The notes beneath the pieces were generated by a model. The model worked only from the letters and a program-made list of their open reading frames with translations. It was not told the origin of the DNA and made no database searches. From Taklimakanibacter deserti (GTDB lineage Bacteria > Pseudomonadota > Alphaproteobacteria > Rhizobiales > Aestuariivirgaceae): a stretch of DNA of 64,000 bases. Position 1 is the stretch's first letter; the number at the start of each line of letters is the position of its first letter. The stretch covers positions 128,881 to 192,880 of the forward strand of contig QORU01000015.1 of the NCBI GenBank assembly GCA_003574785.1, written 5' to 3'. A program made the translations under genes and the position numbers. Below, piece after piece: positions 1 through 7,137 of the stretch.

Positions 1-645
1 GCCGATCTGCAACAGCGCACCGAGCAGATCTTCCATGATGCTGACGGCGATATCCATGGCGTGGAACAGGTCGTTGCGGTGCTCCTCGTCGGGCTCCGAC
101 ATGCAGTTGTAGATGAGGATCTTGAGCGTCGCGAGCGGCTGCCGCAGATCGTGATTGGCGGCGCGCAGGAAGCGCGACTTGGTCTGATCGGCCGTTTCCG
201 CCAGCTCCTTGGCGCGTACCAGCGCCTTCTCGCCGCGTTTCAGGAGCGAGATGTCATAGACGGTGGTGACCATGCCGCCGTCTTCGGTCGCCCGGCGCTG
301 GATCTGATAGATGCGCCCATCGGCGAGCGGCTGCTCTTCCAGGCCGTCGCTGCCGAACCGGCTTTCCTGCTCGGCGATCCAGCCCGCCGGATCGGCGAGC
401 ACCAGTTCGTTCGAGCGCGCGACGAGCTCGAGATAGTACGGATAGGAGAGGCCTTGCGCGATCTCGGCGATCGCATGGTGGAAGGATTCGCGGAAATGCC
501 GGTTGCAATAGCGAAGCTTCTGCGCCGCGTCCCAGACGGCGATGCCCGAGGCGACCGCATCGAGCCCGGCAAAGACGGTATCCTGGCGGGGCGCCGAAGG
601 CGCGGGCGGGGCTCTGGAGCTCTGTGGCGCTTCGCGTTTGTTCAA
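1..645 (-). CDS. PAS-domain sensor histidine kinase, C-terminus cut by window edge
   Basis: N-terminal 215 residues of a cytoplasmic sensor kinase that continues beyond base 1. Reading the minus strand gives a PAS-like region (about residues 20-125, with GIAVWDAAQKLRYCN) and then a dimerisation/phosphoacceptor box RFLRAANHDLRQPL with the phosphoacceptor His at about residue 165. No transmembrane segment is visible. There is no ATG. The best start is TTG at 645, which overlaps the TGA of the response regulator gene upstream; an in-frame stop lies just before it. The kinase and regulator are therefore translationally coupled and are probably a cognate pair. The stimulus is unknown. Its position next to the divergent amide/DMFase operon suggests, but does not prove, that it senses that substrate. 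Confidence 0.85.
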   Translation of the reverse strand, partial: MNKREAPQSSRAPPAPSAPRQDTVFAGLDAVASGIAVWDAAQKLRYCNRHFRESFHHAIAEIAQGLSYPYYLELVARSNELVLADPAGWIAEQESRFGSDGLEEQPLADGRIYQIQRRATEDGGMVTTVYDISLLKRGEKALVRAKELAETADQTKSRFLRAANHDLRQPLATLKILIYNCMSEPDEEHRNDLFHAMDIAVSIMEDLLGALLQIG

Positions 646-1325
646 TTGTTCTTCTGCCTCTTCGCCTCATTGGCGAGGCTCACCGCATAATGGATAGCGG
701 CCGAGCGGTCCTTGAAGCCGAGCTTCTTCATGAGATTGCCGATATGGACGCGCACCGTATGGCTGCTGAGCGTCAGCGCACTGGCGATCCGCGCCACCGA
801 ATAGCCGCGGCCGAGAAGATCGAGCACGTCATGCTCGCGATTGGTCAGGAGGTCGATGCCCTTGTCGGCCTTCGCCGCGGGCGCCGCGGTCTCGGCGGCG
901 GCGCGCGCCGGTGCGGCGGACTGCTCCAGGATACGGCGCGGGAAGGACACTTCGCCCGCCAGCACGCGCTCGATCGCGCGCTCGATCTCCTCGCCGCCGG
1001 AGGATTTGGGAATATAGCCGATGACACCGTGGCTGATCGAACGCAGCACATAGTCGAGGTCCTCATGCACCGAGATGATGACCACCGGAATATCGGGGAA
1101 TTCGGTGCGCAGGCGCTTCAAGCCGTCGAACTGGTCGAAGCCCGGCATGATCAGGTCGATCAGCATGAGATCGATGTCGGAATGCTGACGCAGGAGGGCG
1201 AGAGCGTCTTCGAAATTTTCCGCTTCCAGCGGCTCGAGGGACTGATGCACGCGCTTCATGACCTGCTTGAGCGCTTCACGCACCACCCAATGATCGTCGG
1301 CAATCAGTATCTTCATTCTAGGCAT
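642..1325 (-). CDS. LuxR/NarL-family response regulator
   Basis: 227 residues. An N-terminal receiver domain shows the acidic pair DD at 10-11, phosphoacceptor Asp57 in LMLIDLIMPG and the conserved Lys in YIPKSS. An alanine-rich linker (about 135-155) leads to a C-terminal LuxR-type helix-turn-helix (LTNREHDVLDLLGRGYSVA, recognition helix SSHTVRVHIGNLMKKLG). It should bind DNA when phosphorylated by the kinase encoded immediately downstream, whose start overlaps this stop. An alternative start is the Met at residue 4. The gene diverges from the amide ABC/DMFase operon across a 457-base AT-rich region with repeated sites, so it is a good candidate for that operon's activator (inference). Confidence 0.92.
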   Translation of the reverse strand: MPRMKILIADDHWVVREALKQVMKRVHQSLEPLEAENFEDALALLRQHSDIDLMLIDLIMPGFDQFDGLKRLRTEFPDIPVVIISVHEDLDYVLRSISHGVIGYIPKSSGGEEIERAIERVLAGEVSFPRRILEQSAAPARAAAETAAPAAKADKGIDLLTNREHDVLDLLGRGYSVARIASALTLSSHTVRVHIGNLMKKLGFKDRSAAIHYAVSLANEAKRQKNN

Positions 1326-1782
1326 CCCATCTTCCGGTTCATCGCCGTTTGTTCGAGGTTGCCAGGCGCTGCGGCCGAGCCCGGTTCGGAGTCTCGGTTG
1401 TCGTCGTCGGAACGCTCGAAATGCCTGCTGGTATCACGCAAGGCCGTTCCTCGAAAGTGCGCCGCGGAGCGCGGTGCATAACCCTGGATGACAGATCTCC
1501 GGTCGGGAAGCACGTCATGGTGTCTTCCTAGTGGCGCTAGCATGTTTCCTAGCAGTGATTAGATGTTTTAGCTAGAAGAATTAGACAGGATATTTCGTGC
1601 GCACTGTATAATCCATTGAAATAGAGGGTATTATTCGAAATTCTGTATCGCAAATAGACAAAATGTCTAATCAGAGCGCTTGACGTTTGATTGAGAAAAT
1701 GTCTAGATGTTTTGTCCTCTCAAAGAGGGTCCATCGCCGCAGCAAGCGGCGAGGTGTCAACGAAACAACTGGAGGAAAGCTC
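1326..1782. promoter_or_regulatory. Divergent regulatory region between the two-component system and the amide/DMFase operon
   Basis: 457 bases with no credible gene. The part from about 1540 to 1720 is much more AT-rich than its surroundings. It holds a perfect inverted repeat TAGACA-AAA-TGTCTA at 1655-1669, the word AAAATGTCTA at 1660-1669 and again at 1696-1705, and TAGATGTTTT at 1560-1569 and again at 1704-1713. A possible -35 box TTGACG lies at 1680-1685 just downstream of the inverted repeat, the geometry of an activator site. A strong Shine-Dalgarno (GGAGGAAAG) precedes the ATG at 1783. The factor that binds is not known; the adjacent LuxR-type regulator is the simplest guess. Confidence 0.6.
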
Positions 1783-3078
1783 ATGATCAGGAAGATCAAT
1801 CGGCGGACCGTGATTCGGAGCGCCGGCGCCCTTGCCGGTACGGCAGTGGCGATGCCCTTCGTATCACGTCGCCACGCGCTCGCCGCCGATCCCATCGTCC
1901 TCGGCCTGCCGACATCGCAGACCGCCGCCGCGGGCGTCGCCGACGATCTCGATCACCTCAACGGCACCACTCTGGCGATGGAAGAGATCAACGAAGCGGG
2001 CGGCATTCTCGGGCGCGAACTGAAGCTCTTCGTCACCGACGTCGACAAGCTTTCCCCGGAAAGCTGCCAGCAGGCGATCGCCGCCTGCATCGACGCCAAG
2101 GTTCATGCGATCTCCAATGCCTTCCTGTTCGTGCCCATCCCGGCGATGGATGAATCGGCGAAATACAAATGCCCCTATGTGCAGGGCAACACCCAGCGCG
2201 CCGCGACCGAGGCGTTCAAATCCAACCCTGAGAAATACGCCCACATCTTCCAGACCGATCCTTCCGAAGTCCACTATGGGTACACCTATCCGCTGTGGCT
2301 CGAGCATGAGGAAGCGCAGGGCGTGTGGAAGCCGAAGAACCGCAAGGTGCACATCATCCAGGAGCAGGTCGCCTACTGCCAGACCATCTCCAAGGCGGCC
2401 CAGGAGGCGATCAAGAAACGCGGCAAGTTCGAGGTCGCCGAGGTTACCGACATCCAGTTCCCGGTCCAGGACTGGGCGCCGGTCATCCAGAAGATGAAGG
2501 AGGTCGATGCCGCGGCGATCATGGTCGATCACTGGGTCGCCGCCGAATATGCCGCCTTCTGCAAGCAGTTCATCGCCGATCCGGTGAAGGATTCGCTCGT
2601 CTATATGCAATATGGTCCCTCGCAGCCGGAATTCCTCACCCTCGCCGGCGATACGGCGAACGGCTTCTGCTGGTCGACGGTGCTCGGCGTCTATGCCGAT
2701 GAGAAGGGCCGCGCCTTCCGCGAGAAATACAAGAAGCGTTTCCCCGGCATCATGGGCCTCGTCTATACCGGCAACGGCTATGACATCGTCCAGTATCTGA
2801 AGCTCGCCTGGGAAGGCGTCGGCGACCCCGACAACTTCAAGGCCGTGTGCGACTGGATCCGCGATCATCCCTATCGTGGCGTGTGCGGCTACATGGACAT
2901 GAAGAACGAGCTCCAGGAAGCCGCGCACTTCCCCGACAACGGCTACCCGATCTCGGCGAGCGAGCTCGAGAAGGGCATGAGCCAGCTTTATGTGCAGGTG
3001 CAGAACACCGAGCACAAGATCATCTTCCCGAACGAGATCTCCGAATCGAAGCTGCAGCCGGCTCCGTGGTGGGGATGA
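1783..3078 (+). CDS. Amide/amino-acid ABC transporter substrate-binding protein (HAAT family, Tat-exported)
   Basis: 431 residues from the ATG at 1783, chosen because GGAGGAAAG lies eight bases upstream and the protein then begins with a twin-arginine signal (NRRTVIRSAGA, hydrophobic stretch, cleavage near ALAA at about residue 34). The open frame extends further upstream but without a good ribosome site. The mature part is a type-I periplasmic binding fold of the urea/short-chain amide and branched-chain amino acid group (IVLGLPTSQTAAAG, EINEAGGILGREL). It delivers substrate to the permeases encoded at 4576-7119. Its stop overlaps the next gene by ATGA. The operon context with DMFase suggests a small amide such as dimethylformamide or formamide as ligand; this is inference. 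Confidence 0.93.
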   Translation: MIRKINRRTVIRSAGALAGTAVAMPFVSRRHALAADPIVLGLPTSQTAAAGVADDLDHLNGTTLAMEEINEAGGILGRELKLFVTDVDKLSPESCQQAIAACIDAKVHAISNAFLFVPIPAMDESAKYKCPYVQGNTQRAATEAFKSNPEKYAHIFQTDPSEVHYGYTYPLWLEHEEAQGVWKPKNRKVHIIQEQVAYCQTISKAAQEAIKKRGKFEVAEVTDIQFPVQDWAPVIQKMKEVDAAAIMVDHWVAAEYAAFCKQFIADPVKDSLVYMQYGPSQPEFLTLAGDTANGFCWSTVLGVYADEKGRAFREKYKKRFPGIMGLVYTGNGYDIVQYLKLAWEGVGDPDNFKAVCDWIRDHPYRGVCGYMDMKNELQEAAHFPDNGYPISASELEKGMSQLYVQVQNTEHKIIFPNEISESKLQPAPWWG

Positions 3079-3851
3079 ATTCGCATCAACGGAAGGGCGC
3101 GACGCCGTCGTCGCGCCCGATGGGTGAGCTTTTCGCCTGTGAGTCGATCTCGCTCGATCTCGGCGGGCGCGAGATCCTGCGCGATATCAACCTCAATGTC
3201 GGCATCGGCGAGGTGCTCGGCATCATCGGCCCGAACGGCGCCGGCAAGACGAGCCTGTTCGAGGTCTTGTCCGGGCGCCTGATGCCCAAATCCGGCCGGG
3301 TCACTTTCCAGGGACAGGACGTCACGCATCTGCCGCTCTATCGCCGCGCGCGTTTGGGGATAGGACGGACCTATCAGACGCCGGTCGTTCCCGACGAGCT
3401 GACGGTGGCCGAGACCTTCAAGGCGGCGCGCCAGGCCTATGCGCCCTATCTCACCCGCTTCGATGCCGAATATGGCGCCGAGCTGGTGTCGCTCGATGTC
3501 GATCCGAGCGAGCCGACATCACGGCTCGAGACCTTGAACCGGCGCAAGCTGCTACTCGCCTGCCTGCTGATGCGCCGCCCGCAATTGCTGCTGATGGACG
3601 AGCCCGCGGCGGGCCTCATCAATTCCGAGGTCGATGAGATCGATCACCTGATCCGCCTCCTGTCGAAGGAGATGGATATCGCCATCGTCATCGTCGAGCA
3701 CCGCATCGAGCTGCTCGAGACCATCGCCGACCGTGTGATGGTCATGGATGCGGGCGAGGTCATCTCCGAGGGCGCGCTCGCCGACATCCTGAACGATCCC
3801 AAAGTGCACGCCGCCTATTTCGAGAATGTCGATGAAGGGGCGCTGCAATGA
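3075..3851 (+). CDS. ABC transporter ATPase, LivG-like, with atypical signature motif
   Basis: 258 residues. The start ATG at 3075 overlaps the upstream TGA, which fits translational coupling; longer upstream frame is read-through of the binding-protein gene. Walker A GPNGAGKTS and Walker B LLLMDEPAAG are intact, as is the H-loop (IVIVEHRIELL). The signature that in LivG proteins reads like LPYGQQRRLEIA is here LETLNRRKLLLA, so the usual glycine is lost. Since the partner ATPase (3848-4576) has a normal LSGGE signature, the heterodimer may have one degenerate ATP site. The product should energise the amide importer at the inner membrane. Confidence 0.92.
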   Translation: MNSHQRKGATPSSRPMGELFACESISLDLGGREILRDINLNVGIGEVLGIIGPNGAGKTSLFEVLSGRLMPKSGRVTFQGQDVTHLPLYRRARLGIGRTYQTPVVPDELTVAETFKAARQAYAPYLTRFDAEYGAELVSLDVDPSEPTSRLETLNRRKLLLACLLMRRPQLLLMDEPAAGLINSEVDEIDHLIRLLSKEMDIAIVIVEHRIELLETIADRVMVMDAGEVISEGALADILNDPKVHAAYFENVDEGALQ

Positions 3852-4576
3852 GCCCGCGCCGCGAAGTCCTCAATGTGAAGGGCCTGTCGGCAGGCTATGG
3901 CCCGATGCGGGTGATCCACGACCTCGATTTCATCGTTCATTCGGGCGAGCGCGTGGGGCTCGTCGGTCTCAACGGCCATGGCAAGACGACGTTGTTCTAT
4001 GCCATTGCCGGCCTGACCGGCTGGCAGCGCGGCTCGATCAAGCTCAACGGCGTCGAGGTCGGCCGCACGCGGAGCCAGGGCCCCGGCCGCTACACCCATG
4101 AAGTCGTCCACCATGGACTGGCCCTCATCCCGCAAGGCGATGAGATCTTCCATGGGCTCACCGTCGAGGAGCATCTCGACAGCGGCGCCTTCACAGCCCG
4201 GGCGTGGCGCGAGCGGGCGGAACGCAAGAAGCGCATCCTCGCGATCTTTCCGCCCCTGGTGAAGCTGATGGCGATCCCGGTCGGCAGGCTGTCGGGCGGC
4301 GAGCGCCGCATGGTGTCGATCGGCCGCGGGCTGATGGCGGAAGCCTCGCTGTTCCTGGTCGATGAGCCTTCGCTCGGACTGGCGCCCAAGATCGGCAAGG
4401 GCGTTCTCGATGCCCTGATGAGCGTCGAGCTCGGTGACAGCGCCATGGTGATCGCCGAGCAGAATGTCGCCTTGCTCGAAGGCCGCGTCGACCGGGTCAT
4501 CGGCATGCATGTCGGCAAGCTCAAAGGCGAGGCATCCGCCGCTTTGATGCTCAATGCCAAGCGCGAGGTGCATTGA
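3848..4576 (+). CDS. ABC transporter ATPase, LivF-like
   Basis: 242 residues. Walker A GLNGHGKTT, Q-loop region ALIPQGDEIF, a canonical signature LSGGERRMVSIGRGLM and Walker B LFLVDEPSLGLAP are all present. The length fits LivF. Its ATG overlaps the stop of the LivG-like gene by four bases (ATGA). It partners the upstream ATPase and the permeases at 4576-7119 in one importer. A short insertion (about residues 78-90, SQGPGRYTHEVVHHG) before the Q-loop is unusual but does not disturb motifs. Confidence 0.94.
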   Translation: MSPRREVLNVKGLSAGYGPMRVIHDLDFIVHSGERVGLVGLNGHGKTTLFYAIAGLTGWQRGSIKLNGVEVGRTRSQGPGRYTHEVVHHGLALIPQGDEIFHGLTVEEHLDSGAFTARAWRERAERKKRILAIFPPLVKLMAIPVGRLSGGERRMVSIGRGLMAEASLFLVDEPSLGLAPKIGKGVLDALMSVELGDSAMVIAEQNVALLEGRVDRVIGMHVGKLKGEASAALMLNAKREVH

Positions 4577-5475
4577 TGGATTGGGCTTTCGTCATCTCCA
4601 ACGCCATCGTGCTGGCCTGCATCTATGGCACGCTCGCCATCGGCATCTCCATCACCTGGTCGAGCCTCGGCCTGATCAATCTGGCTTACGGCTTCATTTT
4701 CGCGCTCGCGGGCTATGGCGCCTGGCTCACCGCGCAGTATCTGGTGCCGCTCTTGCCCGCCTTCACCGTCGGTCCCGTGGTGCTGCTGGGCGGCATATTG
4801 ACCGGCGTCCTGGGCGGCCTCCTCGTCTGCGCCATCGCCTTCATCCCGATCCATGACAAGCCCAATTTCACCGTGCGCGGCCTCATCGCGACGCTCGCCA
4901 TCAGCCTGGTCGGCACCCAGTCGCTGATGTGGTGGTTCGGGCCGCGGTCGAAGAATCTCCCGGAGATTTTCGGCACCGGCAAGCTCAAGCTGTTCGACAT
5001 CGTATTCACCGCCGACAAGATCGGCAATGTGCTGACCTCGATCCTCATCCTGGTCGTGGTCCTGCACTGGATGCGCTCGAGCCGGCGCGGCCTCGAGATC
5101 CGCGCCATGATGATGAACCCGCATGCCGCCTCGATCGTCGGCATCGGCGTGCGTCGCACCGGCTTCTATGTCATGGCGATCACCGGCGGCCTCGCCGGGC
5201 TTGCCGCCGTGCTCTTGTCGCAGACTTATTATATAGCGCCGTTCAATGGCCTGACGCCGATGATCAAGGGCGTCTCGATCGCGCTCTGCGGCGGGCTAGG
5301 CAGCGTCAGGGGTGCCGTGATCGCGGCCTTGCTCCTGGGCTTCAACGAGGCGCTGACCAGCGTCACGCTTGGCGGGCAATATGTCCTCATCACCCAGTTC
5401 CTGTTGATCATCGTCATCCTTCTGATCAGGCCGCGCGGCATCGCCGGCATTCTCGACAAAGCGCGGGAGGCGTGA
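4576..5475 (+). CDS. ABC transporter permease, LivH-like
   Basis: 299 residues, polytopic membrane protein of the branched-chain amino acid/amide permease family. The start is the ATG at 4576, which shares its A with the TGA of the ATPase gene (TGATG); a TTG three bases earlier is less likely. It begins with a hydrophobic helix (VISNAIVLACIYGTLAIGIS) and contains the family pattern SLGLINLAYGF and the cytoplasmic loop RRGLEIRAMMMNPHAASIVGI that contacts the ATPases, followed by GLAGLAAVLL. It forms the channel together with the fused LivM-type permease that follows three bases later. Confidence 0.93.
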   Translation: MDWAFVISNAIVLACIYGTLAIGISITWSSLGLINLAYGFIFALAGYGAWLTAQYLVPLLPAFTVGPVVLLGGILTGVLGGLLVCAIAFIPIHDKPNFTVRGLIATLAISLVGTQSLMWWFGPRSKNLPEIFGTGKLKLFDIVFTADKIGNVLTSILILVVVLHWMRSSRRGLEIRAMMMNPHAASIVGIGVRRTGFYVMAITGGLAGLAAVLLSQTYYIAPFNGLTPMIKGVSIALCGGLGSVRGAVIAALLLGFNEALTSVTLGGQYVLITQFLLIIVILLIRPRGIAGILDKAREA

Positions 5476-5478
5476 GCG

Positions 5479-7119
5479 ATGACCTATAGCTGGCGCAATC
5501 CGCTCTATGTCTGGGGCGACGTCAAGGGGGCCGAGGAAGAGATCCCGGCGGGGCGGCATCGCATGCCCCAGGAGATCTGGGACAAGACCCGTCAATCGCG
5601 CGTGCCGCTGCTGCCGGTCGGACGCCTGCGCTATTACCACAAATGGGCCGGCCATGGCGGGCGCCTGTGGGGCAAGCTGCGCTACTGGCCGACGCGCCGG
5701 CGTGTCCTCCATATTAGCGGCGAATACAATCCAAAGACCATGCGGGCCGAGAAGACGATCGTCGACAAGCGGCCGATCTGGTGGGTCTTGGGCCTCCTGG
5801 CGCTCATCGTAGCGCCCTTCTTCGTGCCGGCCTCGATGCTCAACACCCTTCTGGTCGCCGGCGCCTTCTTCGGCATCTATGCCGCGATCAATCTGTGCTG
5901 GATGCTGATCATCGGCACCGCCCAAATCTATTCGCTCGCCACTTTCGCGGTGGTGGGGGTGGCCGCCTTCGGCACCACATGGCTCTCGATCACCTTCGGC
6001 TTCCCCTGGTGGTCATTGCCGCTGCTCGGCGCAGCCATAGGCCTTGTCTGCGGGACGATCATCGCCATTCCGGCGACGCGGCTTGACGGCTTCTATTACG
6101 CACTGCTCACCTTGGGGCTCAATGAACTCTGCCGCGTCTATGCCTTACAGTCGAAGCAGTTCGGCTCATCGACCGGCGGCCTCTATGGCGCCGACACTTA
6201 TATACCGGCGGACTGGGCACCGATGAACCAGTCATTGCTCGGCTATTATGCCTGTTTCGCCGTGATGCTGCTGGCATTGCTGCTCTACCGCTTCGTGAAT
6301 GGGAGGCGCCTCGGCCGCGTGCTGCGCATGGCGCCCGAGAAGCGCGAGGCCTTCGCCGAGGCGACCGGCGTGAATTACCGCCAGGCCCGCATCCAGGTGT
6401 TCATCGTCTCGTCGATCGCGCTGGGCTTCATCGGCGGCTTCTATGCCAGCCATTATCGCGGTGTCGGCTTCTCCATCTTCTCGTTCGACACGGTGCTCCT
6501 GGGGCTTGCCATGCTGGTGATCGGCGGCATCGGCCGCGCCGAAGGCGCCGTCGTCGGCACCGCCATCGTCGTCTTCCTCGACAAGGTGTTGATCAGCTGG
6601 GGACCGGTTCGCCTGATCATGATCGGACTGATCATGGCGCTGGTCGTCCTGTTCCTGCGCGGCGGCTTGTTCGGCATCAAGGAACAGTTCCGCGCCTGGC
6701 GCGACAAGAAGAAAAGCGAACGCCGCTCCACCCGGGCGGAGAAGGGAGGCGAAATGCTGCCTGAGGAATCGACCGAGACCGAGGACAAGGATCTCGTCTA
6801 TTGGCGCCGCTACGACAAGATGCAGCGCGACTATCTGAAGACGCTGGTGAGCCCGGAAGTCATCGAGGAGCACCGCAAGAGCCCCTTGGGCCAGCACAGC
6901 GAGCCGCTCGAGCGGCTGCTGCTCTATTTCCGCCGCCAGCCGCAGATCGACAAATACGCCATCACCGTGGTCGAGGCGTTCAAGGCCTATCGCATCGTCG
7001 CTCTGTCCGGCCAGCGCGGCGTGGCACCGCGGATCGTCGAGGACAAGGTCTATGGCTCTCAAGAAGAAGCCTATCACGGCATCTTCATGCGCCGCGTCCA
7101 GGACCTGCTCGAATCGTGA
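5479..7119 (+). CDS. LivM-like ABC permease fused to a dimethylformamidase small-subunit domain
   Basis: 546 residues with three parts. Residues 1-98 are a basic, tryptophan-rich cytoplasmic extension not found in ordinary LivM. Residues about 99-395 are a LivM permease (first helix WWVLGLLALIVAPFF, family region GVNYRQARIQVFIVSS, GGIGRAEGAVVGT). After a charged linker (about 400-437) residues 438-546 match the small (alpha) subunit of Paracoccus DMFase as I recall it: YFR-x-QP at 483-488, AYRI at 503-506, EEAYH at 529-533 and an RR pair at 538-539 followed by D, in the same order and spacing. LivM C-termini face the cytoplasm, where the large subunit encoded next (18 bases downstream, no signal peptide) would be. 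The permease call is secure; the subunit match is from memory of the family and should be tested. Confidence 0.88.
   Translation: MTYSWRNPLYVWGDVKGAEEEIPAGRHRMPQEIWDKTRQSRVPLLPVGRLRYYHKWAGHGGRLWGKLRYWPTRRRVLHISGEYNPKTMRAEKTIVDKRPIWWVLGLLALIVAPFFVPASMLNTLLVAGAFFGIYAAINLCWMLIIGTAQIYSLATFAVVGVAAFGTTWLSITFGFPWWSLPLLGAAIGLVCGTIIAIPATRLDGFYYALLTLGLNELCRVYALQSKQFGSSTGGLYGADTYIPADWAPMNQSLLGYYACFAVMLLALLLYRFVNGRRLGRVLRMAPEKREAFAEATGVNYRQARIQVFIVSSIALGFIGGFYASHYRGVGFSIFSFDTVLLGLAMLVIGGIGRAEGAVVGTAIVVFLDKVLISWGPVRLIMIGLIMALVVLFLRGGLFGIKEQFRAWRDKKKSERRSTRAEKGGEMLPEESTETEDKDLVYWRRYDKMQRDYLKTLVSPEVIEEHRKSPLGQHSEPLERLLLYFRRQPQIDKYAITVVEAFKAYRIVALSGQRGVAPRIVEDKVYGSQEEAYHGIFMRRVQDLLES
6742..6756 (+). promoter_or_regulatory. 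Internal Shine-Dalgarno and in-frame ATG at the permease/DMFase junction
   Basis: AAGGGAGG ends four bases before an ATG at 6754-6756 that is in frame with the surrounding fusion gene. Starting there would give a free 121-residue protein (6754-7119), close to the size of a stand-alone DMFase small subunit. It sits in the charged linker, exactly where an ancestral gene boundary would be expected. Either it is a relic of two separate genes or the cell makes both a tethered and a free subunit. Confidence 0.5.
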
Positions 7120-7137
7120 TCATAGGTAGTTTCGAAT

